Positions 33,728-45,507 of a DNA stretch of 64,000 nt are shown here, piece after piece. Position 1 is the first letter of the stretch, and every line of letters begins with the position of its first letter. This DNA is from Populus alba. Taxonomy: Eukaryota; Streptophyta; Magnoliopsida; Malpighiales; Salicaceae. The notes beneath the pieces are model-generated. The model was not told the DNA's origin, did no database searches, and saw only the letters and a program-made list of their open reading frames with translations. The position numbers were made by a program, and so were the translations under genes. Location of the stretch: assembly GCF_005239225.2 (NCBI RefSeq), contig NC_133294.1:22870527-22934526 (forward strand), in the 5' to 3' direction.

Positions 33728-36700
33728 ATTCAATTATCAAAACTTAACAAGGGGGTTTTTACCATTTAACTAAAAAACCAAATTTCAGACCATGTAAAGC
33801 TCAACAACAAGACCCAACAATGGCTGCTTGAAAGTTACAAGAAACAAGCCTCGTGACAACAAGAAACAAGCTCAATCTTGTAAGGGAATGAAGTTGTTAA
33901 GCTTAATGAGCCAGCAATTTCAACCAAGTCTCAACCATTTGATAGTAAAAACAGGAGAGACTCGGAAAGCATTTCCTTCAAGAAACAAGAGGATTGACCA
34001 CTTTAGACAGCAATAAACTGTACCACTCAACTAAAATCACCAACTCAGTACTGTTACCTGACAATGGAGCTTCAAGAGACCTTTACTGCTTCCAATGACA
34101 AAAACTCAGCTTCAATAAAGATTTTTTTTTTTTCAACCGACCCAAGCATTAAATGGCTGAAATGAGCTACAACAACACAAACTGGGGCCCTTCTTTAAAG
34201 AGATCTATTCATCTAAAAAGAACAAGAATTTTAGCATTCTCTCATCAAGATCTCAACTTTCATTAACAATGCAGGCTTAGTAGAATCTCCCACTCTAAAA
34301 AGACTCAAACTTTAAAGCAAAAACGAAAGAAAAAACACAACTTTCTTGCAAAGAACAGAACCTTACAACGATATACGACAGGAAATGTGACAATAAATTT
34401 TTTTTTAAAAAAACCCAAAAATGTAAGCACTCATAAATGTAAAGGGACCCATAAAATATTCTGGCTTAAGGCCCCCTAATTACTGCCCATTTCAGCTTTG
34501 CTTAAACAGTTTTGCACACCAAAAAGACACTAACTTTTTTCTTTAATATAGGAAACAACCAAACCCTCTCTGTCTAAGGCAGGGGGGGTTTTCCCTAAAA
34601 CAAAAACCCTAATTTGTTTGCATTGGTTTTTGAATGATTTTTAAGAAAAAAATAAACCCTTTCTTGTTTTTTTGTTTCTTTTAAGGGCCTTGGTGTCAGA
34701 GAGTAAAAAATTAATAAAGCGGGAAAATGTTAGGGTTTTTTAGGGTCATCAACATTTTTCAAGGGCACAATTTAGGGTTTTACCCGCCAAAAAGACATGG
34801 AATCTTACACTAACATGGTGGACTTCAAAAGATTTATCAAGCATGGTTTAATATTGTTTTTCTGCTTGGAAGTACTCTAAGAATAAAATAAAATAGTTTT
34901 TTGGGGTTAGTGCCACGTAGGAAAATGGGCCCCACTTACTGCCCTTTGACTAGGGGCTGCTGAGGGTCACTTCCCTTTACAAATTCCAATAAATTGCATC
35001 ACACAAGAGGAGAAGTGGGTGGAGGAATAATGTTGAAGTGGGACCAACGGGTCCCACATTTTTTGGACCACCAGTAAGATTTTGACACTTGGGCATGATG
35101 TGCCCCCCTTAACTACCAATATGCTATGGCATGGTACCTGTCTTGCCTTTGGGCAGGAATTGCCATGAAGTAAGCAAATCAAGAGGATCACATGAACAGA
35201 TCACCAAGTTCTGATCCACAGTGGATTTCTCTCTCTTTTGTTTGGGGCTATAAAATCATCAATTTGAGATTAGAATCAAGGGTGTTTAGGGTTGTTTTGG
35301 GCTCGGTTGAAAAAATATATATATATATGACTCGTGCAATCTATTTATAGGATAGAAACTTAGTTTCACTTTTAAAAATGAAATTCAAATAACATCATTT
35401 TATTTTATTTTTTATCTTAAAATATTATCATTTTTAAAATAATTCAAAGTATCCATGTTTAACTTGTTTGGTGACTCGAGTGGTGGATCAATCCAGATTT
35501 AATAACTTTAATGCTATGTATCATATTTATAATATCTAATTTAAAATCTAATTTTATTTTAAATATTGCATCGAGTTAGTTAAGTTCATTAATATATCAA
35601 TTTAATTTAATTTATTTTAAACAAAACAATATTATTCTAATTAAAAAAAAAAACTTTATTTATAATATAACTCGTTGCAAGCTAAACTAATAGCTATGCC
35701 TGAATTTGAATATGTAAAGTACATTTAAAATAAAAAAATTTATATTTATTTAAATACAAAGCTTTCAAATATAATCCAAAATCATAAATAAAACATAATT
35801 CGAAAGACAATCCAAAAGTATTGATTTATGGAACAAGAACATGGGAAAAGGGACTTTCCTTGTTTGCTTTTTTCTCCTTTGTCTTTTGAGAGTGCGATCT
35901 TCATTGGAAAGAGAAGAAAGGAAAAGGAAATCCTCTTACTCGTGCATATTGTTTTCCTTTGCATGTGAGAGTGATGGATAGCCATCAAAAAAAAGGAAGA
36001 ATCCTATACCTAAATTATCACTTTATTAGACATCATCGACTCTAAGACTTAGTCGAAGTTTGCATGTGAGAGTGTTTGTATTAGAAAATTAAATTTAATT
36101 TCGGTTGAAATACAAACTATTTCAAAAATATTTTTAAAAGAATAAATTTAAAATTTAATCCAAAAATCCATGAAGAACAAGCCAGCATCATTATTTTTTT
36201 AAAAAAAAAAACTCAAAAACATTAAGTTAACAAGTTAATGATTGAGTTTTAACCAAGTCAAAATAAATCAGGATATAGGTTAATTCAAACATTTAATTAG
36301 GTTAGGTGAAAGTTTATATTTTTTAATATAATTTTAGTTTGGATTGATCCAAACTTGGGAGTGATTAAGTTCCAGGTTAACTTAACAGGCCGTGAATTTT
36401 TTTTTATTGTCTAGACCTATTGTTGTTTAGAAAGGACTATATTTCAGGTTGCTTATTATACCAGTGTGAATTTTAAAATAATATTTTGAAGTAAAAAAAA
36501 AAAAAAAAAAAACTGGATTAGCCATCCCACGTTGTAAAAGAAGATGAAAGTAGTGGTAGGCAACATGATGAACTAGGATGAATTCAATGTTCCCATTTTA
36601 GAGCCTCCCATGGTATTATTAATCGATGAGTTGCTGTCCTGTTTGATGCACTATCGAAGAAGAACATGAGAGATATGAGAAAGCTCCAAATACCTTAGAA

Positions 36701-37844
36701 AAATCTCTGATTCTAAATTATGATTCTTAAATCATTTGATTTGTGCTCTGAAGTTGTGATTACATTTTTCTAAATAAAGAGCTCTTCGGCCTTGTTTCTA
36801 AGACCCGACCCCTTAAATTGCTAGCACAATTATCAACCAAAAACACACCAATCATTTCACTACAAATCAAAGATTCTTAACGAAGGAGGAAACTCAACAT
36901 AGCCCATCACCAAGTCCTAGAACTTTTGATTTATCAATTTTACCTCAAATGTAACTTAACATCAGACAATGTCCCCACGTTATTCGTCCAAATTCAATGA
37001 TTATTAGAAAATCACATTCAATTTGCACTTTCACCTACTGTTAATGTTTAATTACTGTTTCAGAACAGAAAAAACAAAGATAATTGAGACAAAGAGATTA
37101 TCTCTGCAACCAAACATGTTTACGGCAATAATTAAGGACAGTTATTCTATCCAAGGTGTTGAAATTAACCCTTTTAGCATTGAATTACTGTAAAGCTTCC
37201 TCCATCCCCCCCACTCCACTAGGTTGTATAAACTGGGTATTGCAATAAATTTTGTGTTGTTTACTGCTTTGTTTCTGTGCACATCTTGTAGCAGACCATT
37301 TCATCTGAAGCTGGTTTGTTCAATGAATCTGATTAAGAAATATCCTGATTGAGCCTCTTGTGAATTCAAGACACTTCTCCTTTCTTGAGTCTGTAGAAAA
37401 TGTAATTGGAATTCATGGATTTTTGCAGCCCTCTGTTCTTTCCCCAGAATGTTTCTGTAGATGATCATTTAGCCATTCACTAAAACAATCTGATTATTTT
37501 ACAAATTTCTTCTATATATCTGCAAACATATAATAATGTCAACACTCCAAAAGCAACCACAACGCATAAAATTCGATCCCTTTCTGCCTAAGCCATGTAT
37601 CAACGTCTCAAACAAGCAATCACAACAAATCTAGTCTGGATCATCATCTTGTACAAAACAGAGAGGTGCCAATGGTGTAAAAGCACAAAACTAGTAGACC
37701 AAAGAATCAATGAATCCCCCACAAAGAGGCACACAAAAATACAAGCTCAACAAAGGAGTGTTGCAAGCAAACCAACAAAGAAGAAAGCCTTCACAGGGTC
37801 ACAACTTATATCCCAAAGCCTCCATGAATTTTTGTCAACATTGT
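33728..37844. other. GHR1 upstream region and germin-like 3' flank
   Basis: About 4 kb with no convincing gene. Three telo-box-like motifs lie upstream of GHR1: AAACCCTAA at 34604-34612, TTAGGGTTT at 34730-34738 and TTTAGGGTTT at 34771-34780. The rest is AT-rich with poly-A runs. Short open frames here lack recognisable domains. Confidence 0.5.
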
Positions 37845-38630
37845 TTAGAACCTGGATTGAAGGTAATTGACAACATTCTTGTCCAACCGGAAAGCCTTCA
37901 CCAGAATGTCACTTGGGATCTCTGGGGTGGAGCCAAACATCGCATTGGCAATGGTAATGACGCCTGGATTTTGGCTGCTCAGAGCTGCAATGGCTACGGC
38001 ATTGCCATTTCCAACATTTCTCTGAAAGTGGATGAGACCAATAGGAAATACAAACACATCACCCTTTTGTAGAACTTTTTTGAAGAGACGGTTTTCAGGG
38101 CTGGATGTCACGAACCCAACCTCAAGACCGCCTTCAATGACAGTCAAGATTTCGGATCCACGAGGGTGAGTGTGAGGAGGGTTGATGCCCCATGGTGCGT
38201 AGTCGATGCGAACAAGAGAGATTCCAAGTGTGTTAAGCCCTGGTATCTGGGCTACGCTTACTGTGGTTGCCCTAGACCCTACGGCATTTGAAGTGTTGCC
38301 TGCCAGGTGAAGTCCACTGAAGGAGAAGTCATCAGCTTGAACCTCTTTGGGATCCTTGCAAGCCAAACCATTCACCATCACTGCCATAAAACAAACGAAT
38401 CTTAATAAAGAACCAGAAGTTAATCTAAAGTTTAATTAATTTTCGATTTGAAGATCAAAGACTGGCCATTGGGATGATTTCCATGGCCTTCAAATGCTTG
38501 GAGTGAGCTTGTACGTACCATTACTGTTTTCATCTGCCACACAGAAATCTTGAAGGGAGCTTGGATCCGATGCTAGGACATAGCTGAAGGACAGAGCAAG
38601 GAATCCGAAGAAAAGAATGGAAGAGGCCAT
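37845..38630 (-). CDS. Germin-like protein, subfamily 1 type
   Basis: Secreted cupin of the extracellular matrix; relatives act as Mn superoxide dismutases or adhesive wall proteins. Two exons, 38519-38630 and 37845-38380, encode 215 residues. The ATG at 38630 gives a signal peptide ([20 protein letters not shown]) and then the N-terminal germin motif [10 protein letters not shown]. The Cys there pairs with the Cys in LACKDP. The cupin metal site is complete: [10 protein letters not shown] supplies two His and a Glu, and [11 protein letters not shown] supplies the third His. The C-terminus NYLQSRF is typical. It is single and intact here; a broken relative lies inverted at 9153-9687. A TATA box lies about 120 bases upstream. 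Confidence 0.94.
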
Positions 38631-38751
38631 TTCCAAGATCCTATGTAGGAATTTCTCAACACTATCTAGCAATTCTAATAAGCGCGCCGATCGAGTATAT
38701 ATTTTTCTTCAACTCCAAGTTGTGTTCATCAAATAGGGTTCCTCCGATTCC

Positions 38752-38762
38752 TATTTATATAG
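38752..38762 (-). promoter_or_regulatory. TATA box of the germin-like gene
   Basis: On the minus strand CTATATAAATAGG lies about 120 bases before the ATG at 38630, leaving a leader of roughly 90 nt. Confidence 0.6.
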
Positions 38763-40850
38763 CTGTGAGAGATGTGAAAGAGATGATTAACAAAGTAATT
38801 AGTGAATTAATTAACAAGTAATGTAATGCCGTCCCATTGAAAGAGTCTTCATCGCATCCCTTTACTTGATCAAATCCGAGTCGACAACTTCAAACAGTAT
38901 CAGCAATGCGTTAATCTACTTAGGATTTGTCCATGTGGGACTAATTAAGCAAAGATGAAGGAAGAAAGGCATTAATTAATTGGAGGTTAACCTTTAATGT
39001 ATGTGTTCTTGTGGCAAACTTTATCTGCAATTGAGATTAGATTTGAAAATGCTTCCAAAAGGGTAGGATTATTAAGGTATTTAGTGAATTATACAGTGTA
39101 ACATTTGATAAATTAATAGCCTAAATGATATTTTTGTTCGATTCCAACATAAATTTAAAATTTAAATAAAATCTTGATTATTTAATAATTTCTAATGATC
39201 TAAGAAATATTAATTTATAGAGGTTTTTATTAAAACAATTCATGAAAATGAATATGATTTGATTATAAACTATTTTTTTCTTAACAAACACAATTCTCTA
39301 TTTGATTAAATCAAATTTCTTTTTCACCGCTAGCACTTTCTTCCCATGTTCTTATTTATATTCTATGAAAAATCACTAAATTATTTTTAAGAAGTTTTTA
39401 TTTTTAAGCTAGAAATATTATACATTAATGTTTAAAAACATACTATACGTTATATTAACAAAATACTAAAAGGAGGGGTGCTTTTAATGTGTTTCACCTC
39501 ATAAAATATTATTTATTTTAATAGTATTTTTTTAATTTATGTTTTTTTTTTTTAAAAAATTTATTTCATGTTCTAACATTTAGTTTGTTATGAATTAAGT
39601 TTCATGATTTATTTTAATTTAATTTTTATGAGATTATTTCAATCTAATGATCTGAGTCTTAAGTTTTGTGAGTTAATTTGATTTACCCAAGTTTTCTTTT
39701 CTTTTTAATTGACTTTGTTTTGTGTTTTTTTTCATTTCATCTTTTAGCATTTTATTTGAAACCTAATTCTCAATTAATAAAATGTTAAAAAATAAAATTA
39801 AAAAAAATAAAATCACATAAATAAAAAAAAGCCCAAGTCAATAAAGTAACTTGTAAAATTCACGACCTGAATCATTAAACTAGAATAATAAAAAATTTAT
39901 AGATCTATGTTTTAATTTTTTAAATATAAAAACCCCGCATAAAACAAGTATAGTTAATGATAATGTCATAGCTCAAGCGGGTTGATACATTATCCGAAGA
40001 AATTAATTAAAATCAATAAATAACAGATGACTTGTTGTTTATGTTTTTTTTTTTTTTTAAATGGCGTCCAACACTTATAAAAATTAAAGAAAAAAAGAAT
40101 TAGCATGTGGATCTCCCTGAAGCCGATGAACTTGAGCTTTTTTAACAAGCAATTGTGCTTGAGCTTTTTTAACGGGCTCATGGCTTGAAATTGTGACAAT
40201 TCATTGGATTCCAATTTCATGTTACCATTTCCTTAAAATTCCACTGATCAAACAATGAATTTTGTTTATTCAAGTTTTCTTGATGAGCAAAATTAACAAT
40301 AACAGCATACTATGAATAAATCCAATTAGGGCAAGGAAAATCATGATCTTGCGTTAATAAATTAGAATTAATTATTTTTTTGAATTTTTCTAAGTGAACA
40401 TATTAGTTTTATTTTATTTTATCTTTTAATGTTAAGTTCTTATTGAATTTTATCATTGAGTATTATATTTATGGTGAATTGATTTTTACATATATTTTAT
40501 TATATAATAAAATGAAAAAATTAATTCAACTAAGTGGAATCCATAAAAAATCTACATATTATTTCTTTACATTCCGAGAATATTTGTTTGGTCTAAGCTG
40601 CAGTAATAGCGTTGGCAATAACCTGCTATTTAATCTAATCACTAATTGGAATTAAAAGGAAAAATATCAAAATCATTTTGATCCAATAATTTTGGACTCC
40701 ACAAACCACACAAAGACAAATTTCAGCCCATCATCCATTTAAGCCAGCCCAGAAAAAAACAACCTGAAACTTCAAACGGCACCGTATTACAGCGTCATCG
40801 CCGCCTTTATTTGCCTACCACCAATCCAGTGTTTTCGCAATAAAACCACA
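38763..40850. other. Gene-free AT-rich spacer
   Basis: No supported gene. It contains poly-T/A tracts, and at 40131-40171 two short direct copies of TTGAGCTTTTTTAAC. The right edge approaches the 5' leader of the next + strand gene. Confidence 0.5.
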
Positions 40851-41663
40851 AAAACATCACAGAACTTTCAAATTCAGTTGGTCTTCTTCATGTCCCAATT
40901 CTCCTTTCACTGAGTCAATAAAGGTACGGCGTTTCCCCTCGTTCTCTTTCTCTTTCTTTCTTTCTATCTAACACTGGTTGGTCGCTGAGAAAATTCTAGA
41001 AAAGACAGAAAAGGATATTAGGTACCCATTATTTAGGACTGTGAAAACAGAAAAACCCATCTTTCAATTTGTGTCTGATTTTCATTTTTCGTTTTAATTA
41101 AGGTGAAACTTATGTGGTTGTATTAGGTAACTAGCTGGTTAGTTGTGGTCATATGTTTTCTTTATTCAGTGGCTGGGTTAAAACTCAATTGGTGACATTT
41201 TGTAGCTTAAGACATGGAAAAGTCGCAGTCTTGGTGATTGTGGTGGATTATGGATTAGAGAAGGGCTGGTGTGTTGTGCTTTTACTTGGGTTTTGGTTGG
41301 ATTGGGATTGTATGAAAAGAAAAGGTATTTTCAAGAGTTTTTCAATCTTATCAAGATGGGATTTTTATGGTTTTTTTGAACCTTAAGTTTGAGTAATAGA
41401 AATGACTCAATTAGCCCTGTTACTGTACTGATTTTGCTTTCTGATGTTTGCTTCATCTTGTGGAACGTGCGTATTTACTCGTGAAGAATGCATTTCATTT
41501 CTTGGAATGAAAAGTTTACTTTCTTTTGGCTTTAGTTATCTGGTTTACAAGCTATGCAGTTCATTATGGTTGCACTTGTTTAGCATTTGATTTCACTTGG
41601 CATCTTTCATCTCATTTAATTTTAACAAATAAATTTACAGGTTATTTCTCCTTTGTTGCTGAG

Positions 41664-43946
41664 ATGTTGCCCTTTTCTGCAAGTAATATCAGCTCTGTGC
41701 CTGTTTCTGTGCCAGGTTCGTGTTCCCCTAATTTAATGCTTGGAAAATATAATGTAAATGTTCATAGTGACTAGTTTTTACTTGAGAATTATGGACCAGA
41801 CACCATTGAGCAGGTATTTTGATGCTATAAAATGTGCATGCCAGTAAATTGGATTAATCATGTTGATATGAGTATAATAGATTGAATATATATCTGTAGA
41901 TGATGCTCAGCTACCGAGCACTTTACAGTTTGAATTGTGAAGCTTAAATGCACAACATGAATAAACAATTTGCAATAGTAATAGGTCCCCACTCCATCCT
42001 CAACCCTAGTATGGCTTGGTTACCCTGTGCCTTTCTAATAATTAGCTAGCCCTTGCATTTAAACTTATTGGGGAACTGATATTATATAGTGGTATCAAGC
42101 TTTGTTTAAGTGTGGGTATGCGTTAGGTTGTTAATGCCCTAGTGCAATGGATAGTATCTACCCCCCATGATCCCTGACAGGTCTCTTGAATGTTGTCAAT
42201 CAAGGCTATTCCCCAACCCCCAAAATTCCTGATGGTTCTTTTTGCAAGTAGCTTTCTTCCTGTACATAATAATAAAAATATAGTACCTGGTAAGTTATTT
42301 GGCTAAATTTACTAGGTTGTTAGATTGATTCTGTGTTGATTCTAAATACTGCAATTTGTAATATTTTGCGCACAGTGAAGACAAGGGGTCAATGCAAGGG
42401 CCAAATTAAGCAAACAGGACAAGGTCCACTTGGGCTTGCTACACAATTACAGCCTATTGATAGAATAAAACCCTTTGTACATTCAAGTAGAAAGCGATCT
42501 GCTTCTATTATATGTTCTGCTGCTATGGTAAGCCTGTTGTTGGATCTATTACTTCACTTTATGCACGTGTGCTATATTTTGAATGTAGGAAGTTTTAATT
42601 TCTTTCTCTATGATTTCAACATAATGAGCTCTTGCCTTTTATTAATAGTCAACTGAATCAATGCAATTGGTCAGAGAAACCTTTTCCATAAGTATTGTTT
42701 CTGTCTTCTATTAGCACTTTACACAAGTTGAACAGGCAAAGCCATGCTATAATAGCTTCTAAAGCAAGAAGCCTGTAATTTTGTTGTTCCCTAGGTTGTA
42801 GAGGTAAACATTTTGCCACTGGGACAGGGATTTATGGGTATTGCTGTCTGAACTTCTTGTTCCTTTAAATTTTTTGAGATGTGTAAGTTTGCTTAAGGAG
42901 AAAGAATATTGCAAGTTAAATATGCAGAAGAGTTGGCCTAGATATACTCAGTTAACCTTTCCCTTCTGTAGTTTGTTTAGGTGATTTAGAAGCAGATTAA
43001 TCTGGCAATTTCATGGGAATGTATCTTGATAAAACAAGATGGAAATGCCAATCCTAGAAAAACCATGGAAATACGAGTGTTATACATATGCATGCACAGA
43101 GATGTTGAATATTCATTTTTCAAAAGTATTCTGATTCAACAATTTAAGAAATGAGGGAGTACAAGGTTTGAACAAACTTTCTTTCTCCTGCAGAATGCAA
43201 GATGCTCTACTTCAGGGCAAACTCAAACTGTTCTCAAGGAGACACCTACAATTACCAAGGCTCCTGTACGAGGTAATTGCTATTTGCATATTCAACTGAA
43301 TTGCTAAATTGCTTAGTGAATGAGGTTCAGCTAGCTTTTGGCACACAAGTTCCTTGGGATTTGAAAAGGCTCAGTGATGTACATGCATTGATTTTACATG
43401 TCCAGTTGTATTTCCTTCATTGACACAGCATCTATTTCCAGTTATCAACGAGTCCTATTCCTGCTTGTTTGCAATTTGCAATGTTCATTTGTATGTTCTA
43501 TTTGAATTGTTCATGAGTGTCCTAGGGATCGATGTCTTCTGGAAATGTGTCTTGGTTGCTCAACATTTTTCTTTGTTTGCATGGTAAATATTTAATGAAC
43601 TTCATTTTTTGGTTATTTAGAATTCACATGAAATGTGCTTTTGTTATTTTCCAGTTTGTAAGTTTTCTATACAACTGTCTGTTGGATAATTTATTTTTGT
43701 AGCTACACATCATATTTAAGATGACTCGTACTGGTCAATTGAACTCCAGAACCAACGAAGACACCTCAACTTGATGACGGAGGACCTGGGCTCCCACCCC
43801 GTGATGACGGTGATGGTGGCGGTGGTGGGGGTGGAGGAGGAGGAAACTGGTCAGGTGGATTCTTCTTCTTTGGCTTTCTTGCTTTTCTAGGGTTCTTAAA
43901 AGACAAAGAGAGCGAGGGAGACTACCGGGACAGCAGGAGGAGATAA
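41664..43946 (+). CDS. Small probable chloroplast membrane protein (YELLOW LEAF 1-like, tentative)
   Basis: Four exons, 41664-41715, 42376-42527, 43194-43272 and 43750-43946, encode 159 residues with all phases consistent. Residues 1-65 are Ser/Lys/Arg-rich with few acids (SSRKRSASIICSAAM), as expected of a plastid transit peptide. A Thr/Pro-rich linker and a D-D-G-D then Gly10 run follow. The Phe-rich hydrophobic segment GGFFFFGFLAFLGFLKD could span or anchor in a membrane, and the end is basic (DSRRR). I recall this layout from plant proteins annotated YELLOW LEAF 1, linked to chloroplast development, but I could not check it. A leader exon near 40860-40922 followed by an intron ending at 41640 is likely (GT at 40923, CAG before 41641). 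Confidence 0.75.
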
Positions 43947-44658
43947 AGAAAAAGGATTTGGAATCAATAAATTTTTTATGCACTTCAATTCTTATATTTC
44001 CTGTGCTGAAATTTTTTGGGTGGACGGATAGCTATTAAGCATAAGCATGAGATAGGACAACTTTTGATGTCACTTGCATCAAAGCAGGAAATTGTAACGC
44101 TATGTTGTATTGTTTCTGTTTCAGTTTTCCATTACCTCTAAAAGGATTTGTTTTACTAACCATATAATAAAAGCTTTCTGTTGACTCACCGTTCCGGTCA
44201 TTCCAAGATGTTGGACACGAAAACTGGTGCTCATGCACTTCACCTTCCAAAGGAGTACATATGAAGCCATCCTGGACTTGCATCTGAGACCTCTTGGTTC
44301 AACTACTCCGCAAGGTATCAGGCCAAAAAAAAGGCGAAGAAGTATCAATATCTAGCTTGACGGATGAAAAATACTCGAGAGGAAAGGTGAGACTGGTCAC
44401 ACCAATGACCTGTGATGGACATGGCATGTTCAATAATAAGATAGGATTCAAGAATAGGCCCTGTCTGAACTCTGAAGAAGCATGTTAAAGAAAACGTAAA
44501 TTTCGAAGTTTAACCAAAATGTACAAAGAGCCTTGATCGAAAGGTTTGTGTAGCCAATTCACAAGTCCAGGTCATGTGAAATACCACTACCATTCACCAA
44601 GCACTCTCTCCTAACCTCCCTAGTTAAAGACTAGGGCTTTATCTGCGTTAGAGAAAAC
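43947..44658. other. Region between the YL1-like gene and the HSP90 pseudogene
   Basis: It holds the 3' flank of the upstream gene. Short open frames on both strands (for example minus 44035-44348) show no domain that I recognise. Confidence 0.45.
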
Positions 44659-45153
44659 AAAACTGCCACAAAACCTTCTCTACCTTGTCTCCCAACACAT
44701 CCTTGATAACCTTGCAGAGACCCTCGAAGTTCTGCTTCAACTCTTCCTGCCTTTTCTTCTCATCTTCAGTCTGATCAAGTTTCAGGCCCTCCATGGTAGC
44801 AGAGACAAGCTTCTTGAACTCAAATTCCGTGAGCTGGCCAACAGCATACTTATCAATAGCATCAACCATAAAGAGAACTTCATAACCCTTCTTCTTCAAC
44901 TTGGAATGGAGACTTCTCAACAGCCTTCCTGCTCTCGCCAGTGATGTAGTAAATGTCATTCTGGCCCTTGTTCATCCTGGTCACATAGTCCCTAGTCAGC
45001 TGACCACCACTCTTGGTAGAGTGATATATGAGCAACTCAGCAAGTTTTGGTAATCCTCGTGGATACCAAGCTTGAGGTTCTTAGAGAAGGACCCGGAGAA
45101 CTTCTTGTAACCCTCCTTGTTTTCAGCAATCTCCAAGAGGAGCTCAGTAAACA
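44659..45153 (-). pseudogene. Cytosolic HSP90 pseudogene fragment
   Basis: Read leftward it encodes the middle domain of a cytosolic HSP90: [72 protein letters not shown], then EVLFMVDAIDKYAVGQL and FEGLCKVIKDVLGDKVEKV. A frameshift near 44917 breaks it where the family reads [13 protein letters not shown]. Another indel lies in the DYQN-LAELL part, and it diverges after GDKVEKV. About 490 bases of a gene over 2 kb remain, without introns, so it is a truncated dead copy. Confidence 0.88.
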
Positions 45154-45167
45154 CACTTAATCAAAGT

Positions 45168-45251
45168 GGAAAGTGTTTTCCGTTGACCGGAAAGTGTTTT
45201 CCGTTGACTAGAAAGTGTTTTTCGCTGACCGGAAATTGTTTTCCGTTGACC
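45168..45251. repeat. Four tandem copies of a 21-bp unit
   Basis: Units at 45168-45188, 45189-45209, 45210-45230 and 45231-45251 each have the form GGAAAGTGTTTTCC plus GTTGACC with one to three changes. The flank (CAACTTTCCTAATG, then CAGGAAAGTTTAAACTAC) carries related inverted sequence, so the array may be part of a small DNA transposon. Confidence 0.85.
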
Positions 45252-45370
45252 AACTTTCCTAATGACAAACAAACACAGGAAAGTTTAAACTACTTTCCGG
45301 GAAACAAACAACTTAATCTTAATTAATGTACAGGTTTAAACTTGTGGCTACCAATTGGGTTTGTTCCTGA

Positions 45371-45485
45371 AGGCCCATATCCTCCAATAACCCAAAAAAG
45401 CCCAATTCAGTGCCATCACTGCTTTCGCCTTTCTGCTATTTCACGCTAAACATCATCAGTTCATCACTCCCAAAAACCCTAAACC
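45371..45485 (+). promoter_or_regulatory. Site II and telo-box motifs of the OLA1 promoter
   Basis: AGGCCCAT (45371-45378) and AGCCCAAT (about 45399) are site II-like. AAACCCTAAACC (45474-45485) is a full telo-box 22 bases before the ATG. This combination is typical of plant genes for translation components. Confidence 0.6.
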
Positions 45486-45507
45486 AATTGTCTCTTTCCC
45501 CCCAAAA

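Noticed and set aside
43990..44500. Possible extra gene on the minus strand before the HSP90 fragment
   Set aside because: Frames are short, overlap each other and carry no known motif; more likely the 3' flank of the preceding gene.
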